Assembly (NCBI GenBank): GCA_963422745.1
Contig: OY730477.1
Location: forward strand, 2,232,001-2,296,000
Direction: 5' to 3'
Length of the DNA stretch: 64,000 bases
From: G963422745 sp963422745
Lineage (GTDB): Bacteria; Actinomycetota; Acidimicrobiia; Acidimicrobiales; Aldehydirespiratoraceae
Part shown: one piece after another, positions 38,996 to 47,478 of the stretch
How the letters are laid out: each line of letters starts with the position of its first letter
How positions within the stretch are numbered: position 1 is the stretch's first letter
Made by a program: the position numbers and the translations under genes
Notes under the pieces: model-generated
The model's database searches: none
Told to the model about the DNA's origin: nothing
What the model saw: only the letters and a program-made list of their open reading frames with translations

Positions 38996-40402
38996 GTGGC
39001 CGACCGAGCCAGAACCAACCAAGCCAGAACTGACCAAGCCAGACTGGACAAGTTGTTCTGTCCCGCATCTGTGGCGGTTTACGGTGCATCGACCAAGGAC
39101 TCCACCAAGCTCGGCAACGCGCTGCTCCGTAACGCCATCGGTAGCGACCCGGACGAAATCATTGCTGTTGGGCCTAACCCTGGCACCGCCGAAGGCCTCA
39201 CGGTCGTTTCGTCGCTTGATCACCCCGTTGATCTGGCACTTATCTCGGTTCCAGCCCACGCAGTCGAAAACGCGGTTGACGACGCAGCGGGCGCTGGCGC
39301 TGGGTGTGCGGTGATCCTTACATCGGGATTCGGTGAGACCGGCTCGGCAGGCAAGGCCGCCGAACGCCGGATCGTGCGACGAGCGGCCCGGACGGGCATG
39401 CGTTTGCAGGGACCGAACTGCATGGGAGTGCTCAGCCACCTCGGCGGGACCCGATGGCTCAACGGTTCTTACTTCTGGGACATCTCCGTGCAAGCAGGTC
39501 CGATCAGTCTCATCAGCCAGTCCGGAGCGTTCGGAGGGATGTTCCTTTCTGAGATCGCGGAGCGCGGTCTGGGGCTGCGGCGTTTCGCAAGCCTCGGCAA
39601 CGCCGCAGATCTCAATGAGACAGAGATACTCGAATGGCTAAAAGGAGATCCCGAGACTGCTGTGATCGGACTGTTCGCCGAGGCCATCGCAGGCGGACGA
39701 CGCTTCGTCGAGGTCGTGCGCACGATCACCGTGGATCGGCCAGTGGTCGTGTTGAAGTCGGGCCGCAGCGCAGCAGGCATCAGGGCGGCGGCCGCTCACA
39801 CCGGATCAATCGCCGGGGCGCACGGTGCCGTGAGCGCTGCGCTGCGCCGCGCTGGGGCCGTTGAGACCACTACTTCCGACGAGTTCTTCGACGCCTTGAC
39901 CGTGTTTGCGTCCACCCAGTCGCGCCCACACGGCCAGCGGATCGCGGTCCTCACCGTCTCGGGGGGTCCGGCCGTGCTCGCCGCTGATGAAGCCGAACGG
40001 CTCGGTTTCGAGCTGCGGCCACTTACCGACGAAACCGTCGCCCGGTTAGGGGCTGTCACCCCCGGGTTCGCTGCAACCGCGAACCCGGTTGATCTCACAC
40101 CGCAGTGCGCGCCCGACTCCTTCGGCCCCGCCGTCGCTGCGGTATTCGAGGATCCCGGCATCGACGCGGTCGTTGTCATCAACTGCGGCCTTGATGTGGA
40201 ACCCTTCGGCCGAGCCGTCGCCACCTCAGCCAGGCTGACCGCCAAGCCATGTGTCGGTTTCGTCAGCGACGCCCCGGGAGTGGCCGGGGCGCTCTCAGAT
40301 GCGGGTATCGCCCTGTTTGGCTCACCCGAACGTGCTGTATCGGGCTTGAAATCGCTGACACGGGCGCGGCCGAAGACGGTGGCGGCGAGGCCGAGCCGAT
40401 GA
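38996..40402 (+). CDS. Acyl-CoA synthetase (NDP-forming) CoA-binding alpha domain protein
   Basis: The 468-residue protein (GTG start) begins with a Rossmann CoA-binding domain (FCPASVAVYGAS) followed by succinyl-CoA-ligase-like domains. RLQGPNCMGV, SLISQSGAFGG and a phosphohistidine-bearing helix (AAAHTGSIAGAH, His in HTGS) match ADP-forming acyl-CoA synthetase alpha parts. The beta ATP-grasp part is the next gene, overlapping by ATGA. A 9-residue degenerate repeat (ARTNQARTDQAR) at the N terminus is odd. It may activate a product acid of the divergent operon. Confidence 0.88.
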   Translation: MADRARTNQARTDQARLDKLFCPASVAVYGASTKDSTKLGNALLRNAIGSDPDEIIAVGPNPGTAEGLTVVSSLDHPVDLALISVPAHAVENAVDDAAGAGAGCAVILTSGFGETGSAGKAAERRIVRRAARTGMRLQGPNCMGVLSHLGGTRWLNGSYFWDISVQAGPISLISQSGAFGGMFLSEIAERGLGLRRFASLGNAADLNETEILEWLKGDPETAVIGLFAEAIAGGRRFVEVVRTITVDRPVVVLKSGRSAAGIRAAAAHTGSIAGAHGAVSAALRRAGAVETTTSDEFFDALTVFASTQSRPHGQRIAVLTVSGGPAVLAADEAERLGFELRPLTDETVARLGAVTPGFAATANPVDLTPQCAPDSFGPAVAAVFEDPGIDAVVVINCGLDVEPFGRAVATSARLTAKPCVGFVSDAPGVAGALSDAGIALFGSPERAVSGLKSLTRARPKTVAARPSR

Positions 40403-41013
40403 TCGAGCTGAGCGAATGGGAATCGAAACAGCGTCTCGGCCCCGCCATGAGGACTCCGCGTCAGGTGCTCACATCAAGCCTTGATGAGGCGATCGTCGTC
40501 TGCACCGAACTCGGAGGGCGGGTCGTCCTCAAGGCCTCGGGCGTAGCGCACAAGTCCGAACTCGGTCTGGTTCGAGTCGGCCTCAACTCCGACGGGGTCA
40601 AGGAGGCCTGGCAGGAACTCGCCGACGCTGGCGATGCAACGGTGCTGTGCTCAGAGGTCGTGTCGGGCGAACTCGAACTCATCGTCGGCGGCTTCCGCGA
40701 TCCACATTTTGGCCCGGTCGTGTCGATCGGGATCGGCGGCGTAGCCGCTGAAGTCTTCGGCGATGTCGCGTCGATCCTGGCACCGCCGGAGCCCGGCGAG
40801 CTGGCAGAGGCTCTGGGCACACTTCGCGCCGCGGCGTTGCTGCACGGCCACCGAGGCGCGCCGCCGGTCGACCTTGATGCCCTCGAGAAGGTCGTTTCGC
40901 TGGTATCGAATCTACTCGAGACGGACCCGGCGGTGATCGAGATCGACTGCAACCCGGTGCTCATAGCCGACGGTCAACCTGTCGTTGTTGACGCACTCGT
41001 GGTACTCGAGTGA
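40399..41013 (+). CDS. Acyl-CoA synthetase (NDP-forming) ATP-grasp beta subunit
   Basis: From ATG 40399 the protein is 204 residues. GGRVVLKASGVAHKSELGLV is the ATP-grasp Lys region, FGPVVSIGIGGVAAE the glycine-rich segment and IEIDCNPVLI the metal-binding end. These identify the beta part of ADP-forming acyl-CoA synthetases. It is somewhat short but has the core. The frame open from 40249 is a shadow inside the alpha gene. It overlaps alpha by ATGA and the following regulator by GTGA. Confidence 0.88.
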   Translation: MIELSEWESKQRLGPAMRTPRQVLTSSLDEAIVVCTELGGRVVLKASGVAHKSELGLVRVGLNSDGVKEAWQELADAGDATVLCSEVVSGELELIVGGFRDPHFGPVVSIGIGGVAAEVFGDVASILAPPEPGELAEALGTLRAAALLHGHRGAPPVDLDALEKVVSLVSNLLETDPAVIEIDCNPVLIADGQPVVVDALVVLE

Positions 41014-41915
41014 GCATCGAGACCTCAAAGGACCCTGAGTCGTCTGACGCCGAGTTGTCTGACAAGGACCCCGATTCACCTGGTTTGGCAACGACCAGAA
41101 GGGGTCGATCGTCGTCGCTGATCCTTGACCTTTTCGGGCTCTACATCCGTCGATTCGATAGCTGGATCGCGGTTGGGGGACTTGTCAGGTTGATGAGCGA
41201 TCTCGGCATCGACGAAGGGGCTACCAGATCAGCGTTGTCGCGCATGGTTCGCAAGGGACTGCTCGAACAACGACGACGCGGATCCGTCAAGGGTTACGCC
41301 GTTGCGCCCCGAGCCGAGCCGGGCATGCAGCGAGCCGATCGGCGTATCCTCAACCCGCTCGAACCGGCCGACATCTCCGACGGATGGACCATCATTACGG
41401 CCACGATCCCTGAGAGCCGACGCAACGTACGAGACCGGCTGAGAGAGCAGCTGCGACGCCACGGTTGCGGGAGGCTGGGCAACGCCATCTGGCTGGCACC
41501 GCGCCGCGCCACCGACGACCTCTGGGCGCTGCTACGAGAATTCGAACTCGACCGGATCGTGACCATGTTCAGCGGTACCTACCTCGGTGCTGCACAACCC
41601 CATGAGATGGTAAAATCCGCCTGGGATCTTGACGCGTTGGCGGATCTATACCGCCGATTCCTCACCGACTGCGACGAAGTACTCACCACATGGCCCGCGC
41701 CGCCGATCGGCCCCAACACCCGTGCGTTCACCGACTACACCGACGTGGTCCACGCCTGGCGGAAGTTCCCCTACCTCGACCCGGGCCTACCGCGCAGTTA
41801 TCTCCCCGATCCCTGGGGTGGCGATCTTGCCGTCAAAGCATTCTTGACGCTGCGCGAGCTGCTCGGTGAATCCGCACTCGCCCACGTCAAAGCCACGATT
41901 GAATCGACCTCATGA
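41010..41915 (+). CDS. PaaX-like transcriptional regulator
   Basis: This 301-residue protein has an N-terminal winged helix (SLILDLFGLYIRR, DLGIDEGATRSALSRMVRKG), the PaaX central domain (SDGWTIITATIPESRRNVRD) and its C-terminal domain (HAWRKFPYLDPGLPRSYLP). PaaX represses phenylacetate catabolism and responds to an aryl-CoA. Linkage here with acyl-CoA synthetase genes and a divergent aromatic operon makes sensing of a CoA thioester plausible. GTG start by overlap (GTGA). The N-terminal 35 residues are acidic and variable. Confidence 0.88.
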   Translation: MSIETSKDPESSDAELSDKDPDSPGLATTRRGRSSSLILDLFGLYIRRFDSWIAVGGLVRLMSDLGIDEGATRSALSRMVRKGLLEQRRRGSVKGYAVAPRAEPGMQRADRRILNPLEPADISDGWTIITATIPESRRNVRDRLREQLRRHGCGRLGNAIWLAPRRATDDLWALLREFELDRIVTMFSGTYLGAAQPHEMVKSAWDLDALADLYRRFLTDCDEVLTTWPAPPIGPNTRAFTDYTDVVHAWRKFPYLDPGLPRSYLPDPWGGDLAVKAFLTLRELLGESALAHVKATIESTS

Positions 41916-42199
41916 ACTCAGCGGAGCCGCAGCCGCCGACAACGGTTCTAGTCGATCGGCTGCTGGACGGAACCGATCAGCCACCCCGGCGATCGATGGC
42001 CATCGACTGCTCCGGCGGGCGAATCGATGCGGTCCGGGCAGCGGCGGCTCTGGGGCTCACAGACGATGTTGGAACCTTGACCGCCGGATCAGCAGCCGAC
42101 ATTGTTGTCGTCGCTGGTGACGCGACACGCAACGTCGCCGCTTTGCAGCGCCCAACGATGATCATGCGGGCCGGGCGGATGATCCGCTCTTGTCGATGA
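41912..42199 (+). pseudogene. Internally deleted amidohydrolase
   Basis: The 95-codon frame joins the first strands of an imidazolonepropionase-like amidohydrolase (TVLVDRLLDGTDQPPRRSMA) directly to its C-terminal end (LGLTDDVGTLTAGSAADIVV, VAGD). The whole metal-binding TIM barrel, usually about 300 residues, is missing at about 42025-42035. The junction is in frame. It overlaps the PaaX stop by ATGA and runs 38 bases into the convergent LarA-like gene. Without the barrel it cannot be an enzyme. Confidence 0.8.
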
Positions 42200-43403
42200 G
42201 GTACAAGGTCTCACCAGCACGATCGACGATGAGGGCCCCCTCACGGCGCCACTTTTCGACGTCGATCGAGTCGGGGTCTCGGTAGCCGAGAGCCAAGGCA
42301 CGACACGTGGCTTCGGGGATGCCGGTGGCCAACGTCACGTTGATGCGGGGGCGTTCGACGCCGTCGATGAAGGTCCCCGTTCCCCGAAGGTGGGTGGAGT
42401 GCGCCAGTACGCCCCATGCGATGTGTTGGAAGCGATCCCACTGGGCGGTGAAATAGTCGCGGACGTGATAGCCGATCCGGGAGATCAGCTCGCCGTGTGT
42501 CGCGCTCACCTGATGCAGGTGCGGTGCGACGATGACCAGTTCGCCGCCGTCGGCCACGACAGGATCGAGTTTGTACATCCCCTTCGCCCCGACCCACAGC
42601 TCGTCGTACATCGCCGGAAGTATTGCCAGTACCCGGTCGACGGGATCCGTTAGTCGTCGAACATGGGCAACCCTCGATGCCTTGGCGGCTTGATCAAAGG
42701 ATGCCTCAATGTCCCCGGAGAAGACCTGAATGCGGCTTTCGGCGTCGATCACCAGGCTCACCGCATGCCGGGGTCGGGGAATCATGCAGGCGGCACGATT
42801 GATCAATCGTCGAACTGGGGTGTCGGCCTTGCCTATCACCGCACTCGAGGTGATCAGAGCACCCAGCCAGTGGGTGACGTCGATCACTTCCTGGGCGGCA
42901 ACCCCCGGGACGAAGTATTTGTTCCCGCCGGAGAAGCCCGCGACCTCATGGGGGAACACCGGGCCGCAGACCACCAAGTGGTCATAATCGAGCAACCTGC
43001 GGTTCAAGCGGACCGTGACGTCGAGCGACAGGCGTCCCTCGCTCAGTTCGGCCACTTCGGTCGCTGGGATCGAACCGAAATCTGCCAGTTCGTTCGGCTC
43101 CCACCAGCGATGGTTGAGGATGCGCACTGATTCGCCGACACCGCGGGATCGCTTCGAGCGATCAAAGAGCCGGTCGATGTCGGCTCGGCTCAGCTCCTGG
43201 TGAGTTCCGAGCGCGATCATCACATCGACCGTCGCGACCCGCGGGGCGATCGTGGAAGCGACGGCGTTCAGAACCGTCGGATGCGGGAAGGTGCGCGTCC
43301 CGTCGGGTACCATGACCAAGACCCGGCCTTGGACCGGCAAGGAGGCGAAAGCATCGAAGATGGCGGCTCGATCCGCCGCAGTTGGCACGACCGACGCGCT
43401 CAT
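42162..43403 (-). CDS. LarA-like nickel-pincer racemase family protein
   Basis: This 413-residue protein has the DUF2088/LarA pattern: MVPDGTRTFPH, IALGTHQELS and the FPHEVAGFSGGNKYFVPG loop that in LarA binds the nickel-pincer cofactor. LarA enzymes racemise or epimerise 2-hydroxy acids by hydride transfer and need LarB/C/E for the cofactor, none of which is in the window. It is the last gene of an operon for a peptide/nickel-family ABC transporter. The 3' end overlaps the convergent amidohydrolase relic. Confidence 0.82.
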   Translation of the reverse strand: MSASVVPTAADRAAIFDAFASLPVQGRVLVMVPDGTRTFPHPTVLNAVASTIAPRVATVDVMIALGTHQELSRADIDRLFDRSKRSRGVGESVRILNHRWWEPNELADFGSIPATEVAELSEGRLSLDVTVRLNRRLLDYDHLVVCGPVFPHEVAGFSGGNKYFVPGVAAQEVIDVTHWLGALITSSAVIGKADTPVRRLINRAACMIPRPRHAVSLVIDAESRIQVFSGDIEASFDQAAKASRVAHVRRLTDPVDRVLAILPAMYDELWVGAKGMYKLDPVVADGGELVIVAPHLHQVSATHGELISRIGYHVRDYFTAQWDRFQHIAWGVLAHSTHLRGTGTFIDGVERPRINVTLATGIPEATCRALALGYRDPDSIDVEKWRREGALIVDRAGETLYLIDKSGSSARPA

Positions 43404-43404
43404 C

Positions 43405-43488
43405 TGCTCATCCTGCCACCTCGGCTGATCATCCCGTCACCTCGGCTGATCATCCTGCTACCTCGGCTGCTCACCCCGCCACCTCGGC
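43405..43488 (-). repeat. Four 21-bp tandem repeats at the aminotransferase/LarA junction
   Basis: Units at 43405-43425, 43426-43446, 43447-43467 and 43468-43488 share GCCGAGGTRRCRGG followed by RTGAKCA on the minus strand. The upstream-most unit is the end of the aminotransferase gene, including its TGA. Two central units contain GAGGTGACGGGATG or a close variant, a ribosome-binding-site-like block followed by ATG and an early stop. The array separates the two genes by 67 bases. Confidence 0.92.
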
Positions 43489-44490
43489 CAGCTCCGCTAG
43501 GAGTCGGGTGTTCTCTGCGGCGGTGCCAGTGGTGAGCCGCAATCCGCCGGGAAGGCCGAAGTCCGATTCGGTGGCACGAACCGTGATGCCGCGCCGGTCC
43601 AGTTCGGCAACTATGCTGATGGGGTTGGTCAGGCCCAAGACCAGCAAGAAGTTGGCCTGTGTCGGGATTACCCGCAGACCCAGCGCTGTCAGGGTTCGGT
43701 GAATGCGGATCCGTTCGGTGGCGTTGAGTTCCACGACCTCGCCGAGATGCGCGGGATCGTTCCACGCCGCCAGCGCGGCCGCAGTTGAGGCCGAATTCAC
43801 GTGAAAGGGCGGGAAGTACTTCTCGATCACCGTCGCCAGTTCCGCAGTGGTGACGGCGTATCCCACCCGCATCCCGGCTAGGCCGTACGCCTTGGAGAAT
43901 GTGCGAGTCACGATCACCGGCCGCCCGGCACGCACCAGGGCAGTACCGTCCGCGAAGTCATCCGCGTCGGCGTACTCGCGGTAAGCCTCGTCAATGACCA
44001 CGACGACGTGGTCGGGCAGTCGGTCAACGAAGCGGCGCAGCGGATCGTCAGCAACGTAGGTCCCTGTCGGGCTATGGGGATTGGTCAGCACAACCAGGCG
44101 GGTCCGGTCATCAACCGCGTTGGCCATTGCATCAAGATCCTGATGCAGGTCAAGGGTTGGCACGAACTTCAGTTCCGCTCCTGCTCGCTCGGTCATGAAG
44201 ACGTGCAGGTAGAACGTCGGACGGGACACAACTGTGTTCACGCCAGCACTGAGCTGCGTCGCCCCGATCGCCAATAACACGTCGGCGGAGCCGTTGGCTA
44301 CCAGCACCTGCTCCGGGTGTACCCGGCTGCGTGCGGCGATAGCGGTGCGAAGTTCTGAGACGCCACCTTGCGGGTAGCGATGGCAGCTGGCGATATGTTC
44401 GGCCACGGCCGGCCCGACCTTCGGTGAGGGTCCCAAGGCGTTCTCGTTGGACCCGAGCGCAAGCCGAGGCAACACCAGATTGGCTCTCAC
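43471..44490 (-). CDS. Histidinol-phosphate aminotransferase-like PLP enzyme
   Basis: From GTG 44490 the protein is 339 residues. LALGSNENALGPSP is the HisC N-terminal motif, TNPHSPTGT and VVIDEAYREYAD follow, and RTFSKAYGLAGMRVGY carries the PLP lysine. A role in histidine synthesis is not supported by context. It lies in an importer operon, so it more likely transaminates an imported or derived compound. The start overlaps the ATPase stop as GTGA. A longer frame to 44541 would overlap that gene by 55 bases. Confidence 0.9.
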   Translation of the reverse strand: MRANLVLPRLALGSNENALGPSPKVGPAVAEHIASCHRYPQGGVSELRTAIAARSRVHPEQVLVANGSADVLLAIGATQLSAGVNTVVSRPTFYLHVFMTERAGAELKFVPTLDLHQDLDAMANAVDDRTRLVVLTNPHSPTGTYVADDPLRRFVDRLPDHVVVVIDEAYREYADADDFADGTALVRAGRPVIVTRTFSKAYGLAGMRVGYAVTTAELATVIEKYFPPFHVNSASTAAALAAWNDPAHLGEVVELNATERIRIHRTLTALGLRVIPTQANFLLVLGLTNPISIVAELDRRGITVRATESDFGLPGGLRLTTGTAAENTRLLAELAEVAG

Positions 44491-45479
44491 GAGGGTCGGG
44501 AACTCTCGTAGGTGGCGCCGGACGGGTCGTGCAAGAAGCATGCCGAGCGATGGTCGGGCCCCACAGGGTAGCCGTCCGGGGCTTGTGTGGTGCAGCGATC
44601 ATGTCGATGAGGGCAACGCGGCGCATACGGGCAGGATCCTCGCGGATCGATTTCGAATTCGGCGTCGTCGGCGAGCGCGACGCGGCCCTCCCAGCGCGCC
44701 GAGACACGGGGAATCGCAGCGACGAGGTTCTCGACGTAGGGATGGGTGGCACGGTCAATGACGTCGATGGTCGGACCGACCTCTGTCGTCACCCCGCGGT
44801 ACAGCATGTATAGACGGTCGGTTGTGGAGTAAGCCGTTGAGAGGTCGTGGGTGATGTACAAAAACGAGATGCCGTGGTGGTCGCGCATGTCCTGCATGAT
44901 CTTGAGGATCATCGACCGCAGCGATGCGTCGACCATCGACACTGGCTCATCGGCGACGATCAGCCTGGGCTTCAGCAGGTACGCCCGCGCCATCATCATG
45001 CGCTGGCGCTGGCCGCCGGAGAGCTGATGGGGGTACTTGTGCAGTACCTCCGTTCCGAGGATGCCGACGACAGCGAGGGCTTCTTCGATCATGTCGGTTG
45101 CCGCCGACTTCGATGATGCCAAGTCGAAGTTCTTGATCACCACATCAAAGATGTGACGCACTCGATAAAACGGGTTGTATGAGGCGTAGGGGTCCTGAAA
45201 CACGGCCTGCACTTCACGCCGGTATTGCTTGCGGTGGAAGCGATCGAGGGTGGTGATGTCGTGGCCCTTGTAGGTGACTGTGCCAGCCGAAGGCCTTTCC
45301 AAGCCGAGCACCACCCGTGCGACGGTTGACTTGCCCGACCCGCTCTCGCCAGCGATGGTGATGATCGACGCGGGTTCGTCAGCCAAGACAAGATCGAAAT
45401 CCTTGACAGCGACGAACTCCTTGCCTTTCACCTTGTAGATCTGGCTGAGTTGATCTATCCGAAGAAGTTCGTTGCTCAT
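44487..45479 (-). CDS. Peptide/nickel-type ABC transporter ATPase, OppF/DppF-like
   Basis: The 330-residue ATPase has Walker A GESGSGKST, Q-loop AVFQDPYASYNPF, signature LSGGQRQRM, Walker B LIVADEPVS and the C-terminal oligopeptide-transporter extension with a Cys cluster (CPYAPRCPHRHDRC). In VADEPVSMVD, Met replaces the small residue usual in DEPVSALD. It forms a heterodimer with the ATPase encoded just upstream, with which it overlaps by ATGA. Confidence 0.93.
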   Translation of the reverse strand: MSNELLRIDQLSQIYKVKGKEFVAVKDFDLVLADEPASIITIAGESGSGKSTVARVVLGLERPSAGTVTYKGHDITTLDRFHRKQYRREVQAVFQDPYASYNPFYRVRHIFDVVIKNFDLASSKSAATDMIEEALAVVGILGTEVLHKYPHQLSGGQRQRMMMARAYLLKPRLIVADEPVSMVDASLRSMILKIMQDMRDHHGISFLYITHDLSTAYSTTDRLYMLYRGVTTEVGPTIDVIDRATHPYVENLVAAIPRVSARWEGRVALADDAEFEIDPRGSCPYAPRCPHRHDRCTTQAPDGYPVGPDHRSACFLHDPSGATYESSRPS

Positions 45480-46546
45480 GGACTCAGTCCGGATGTGAAT
45501 GAGGTTTCACTCGACCAAAGATCGTCGAGTGAGAATTCACCCAACCGCACACACGAAACCGAGTGACGGTTGCCGAGCTCGACCGGTGCGAACTCCGTGC
45601 GGCAAACCTCCGCCGCGGCCGGGCAGCGGTCCTGGAAGGCACAGCCGGGGGGCGGGTTACGAAGGTCATGGGTGATGCCCTCGGTGACGACCGCTTTGAC
45701 GTCGCTGCCGATTTCGGGCACAGCGTCCATCAGGAGCCTGGTGTAGGGATGCGACGGTGTACGCAGAACCTCATCGACCGGTCCGATTTCCATGATCGTA
45801 CCCGCGTACATCACCGCTACCCGATCGGCGAGCTGGGCCAGCAGGCCCATGTCGTGACCGATGACGATCATCGACGTGCCCATCTGCTCCTTAACGTCGA
45901 GCAGTGTCTGGGCCACGAGCCGCTGTACGTTGACATCGAGCGCGCTTGTCGGTTCGTCAGCTACCAGCAAAGCGGGGTTGTTGACAAGAGCCATGGCTAT
46001 GCAAACACGCTGCTTCATGCCGCCGCTGAGTTCGTGGGGGTACAACGCAAGGGCGCGGCGAGCAAGGCCGACCAGGGAGAACAGCTCAGCGGCGCGTTCA
46101 ACGATCTCGGACTTATGAACACTGGTGTCGCCAGCGGATGGCCGGTAGCCATCAATGACTTGGTCTCGTACCCGCATCATCGGGTTGAGTGAGTTCATTG
46201 CTCCCTGCGGGATCAGTGCGAGTTCACGCCAGCGAATGTCTCGAAGTTGCTCGTCGTTGAGCGCCAGGAGATCGGTCCGCTGATCGAAGATGGCTTCGCC
46301 GCCAACGATACGGGCAGCTTGAGGGAGCAGCCGCAAAAGGGTCATCGCAGCGGTGGTCTTGCCGCAGCCCGACTCGCCGACCAGCCCGAGAAGTTCGTGT
46401 CGTTCGAGATCGAAGCTGACGTTGCGGACCGCGCTGACATCACCTTGAAGCGTTCGATATACGACCTGGAGGTTTCGGACTTCGAGCATCTTTGACGCCG
46501 GGTCGCAGGTGCTCAATGGGTCACGAATGTCGGTACCGGCTGTCAC
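45476..46546 (-). CDS. Peptide/nickel-type ABC transporter ATPase, OppD/DppD-like
   Basis: From GTG 46546 the protein has 356 residues. Walker A is GESGCGKTT, signature LSGGMKQRV, Walker B LLVADEPTSALD, followed by the oligopeptide-transporter extension (CAFQDRCPAAAEVC). The start lies in a GTGA overlap with the permease stop and is preceded by GAGGAGAATCAA. The open frame to 46657 is upstream noise. It powers the importer together with the OppF-like subunit. Confidence 0.93.
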   Translation of the reverse strand: MTAGTDIRDPLSTCDPASKMLEVRNLQVVYRTLQGDVSAVRNVSFDLERHELLGLVGESGCGKTTAAMTLLRLLPQAARIVGGEAIFDQRTDLLALNDEQLRDIRWRELALIPQGAMNSLNPMMRVRDQVIDGYRPSAGDTSVHKSEIVERAAELFSLVGLARRALALYPHELSGGMKQRVCIAMALVNNPALLVADEPTSALDVNVQRLVAQTLLDVKEQMGTSMIVIGHDMGLLAQLADRVAVMYAGTIMEIGPVDEVLRTPSHPYTRLLMDAVPEIGSDVKAVVTEGITHDLRNPPPGCAFQDRCPAAAEVCRTEFAPVELGNRHSVSCVRLGEFSLDDLWSSETSFTSGLSP

Positions 46547-47478
46547 TTGATTCTCCTCAGCCGGGGGTTGGAGACTTCGTCCAGTCCCATGTTCAACAGG
46601 TAAAAGCCCAAGAAGATAACGACGAGCACGATGATCGGCGGGCTCCACCACCACCACATGCCGCGAAACAGCGCTGAGTTCTCCAATGCGGCGTTGACTG
46701 TCGTCCCCAACGTGGGGAGCCGTTGCGGGCCGAGCCCCAGTGTTTCAACCCCAGTCGCGGCCAAGATGACTCCAGCGATGGTGAAAGTGAATCCTCCCGC
46801 AAGGTAGGGCAGAAGATTCGGGAGTATCTCTTTGAACATGATGCCGAACGGGGTGACACCCGACATTCTGGCAAGCGGCACGTACCCCGATTGGCGCATC
46901 GACAGAACCTGAGATCGTATGAGCCTGGTTGGTATGGGCCAGGCGAACAACGCCATCACCAGTCCCATGGTCGTTACGGTGAGTTCATCAACCGAGGCGG
47001 CTACCACCACGAGCACAGCGAGGCCGGGGATGGTCAGCGTGGCGTCGGTGATGGTGGTGATCACTGCATCGAGTCGTCGACCGAAGAACCCGGACGTGAA
47101 GCCCAAGAGTATGCCGACCGCCATGCCGATACCGGCACCGATCAGGCCCACCTGCAGCGTGGCCGGGATGCCCACCAGCAGAACCGCCAACATGTCACGG
47201 CCCTGGCTGTCAGTACCGAGCGGGTGATCACCGCTGGGGTCCTTGAACCCAAGGTTGGGATCTCCCTCAAAACCGTTCGGCACCATGTTCACTGGACTGG
47301 ACCCAACCAAAGCAAGGTCCCGGTCGTGAAATAGGCGAAGCGCGAACGGCATGACGAACAGCAGAGTCAAGACCACGGCCCCGGCTATGAGTTTGCGATT
47401 GAGCCATGGATTGTCTCTTCGGGCTTGCGGTTCGGCCGTGGTGGATTCGTCCACCGTCTCCGCGTTGTCCGCGTTCAC
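46543..47478 (-). CDS. ABC transporter permease, DppC/OppC-like
   Basis: This 311-residue inner-membrane protein has the OppC N-terminal extension, a first helix at about residues 30-50, and the EAA coupling loop region (YVPLARMSGVTPFGIMFKEI). Five further hydrophobic segments are visible. The HPLGTDSQGRDML segment is typical of DppC. It pairs with the adjacent DppB-like permease; the genes overlap by ATGA (47475/47478). Confidence 0.92.
   Translation of the reverse strand: MNADNAETVDESTTAEPQARRDNPWLNRKLIAGAVVLTLLFVMPFALRLFHDRDLALVGSSPVNMVPNGFEGDPNLGFKDPSGDHPLGTDSQGRDMLAVLLVGIPATLQVGLIGAGIGMAVGILLGFTSGFFGRRLDAVITTITDATLTIPGLAVLVVVAASVDELTVTTMGLVMALFAWPIPTRLIRSQVLSMRQSGYVPLARMSGVTPFGIMFKEILPNLLPYLAGGFTFTIAGVILAATGVETLGLGPQRLPTLGTTVNAALENSALFRGMWWWWSPPIIVLVVIFLGFYLLNMGLDEVSNPRLRRIK

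Noticed and set aside
43405..43488. Possible CRISPR or regulator-binding array
   Set aside because: The 21-bp units are directly adjacent without spacers and grow out of the aminotransferase 3' end, so simple tandem duplication explains them.
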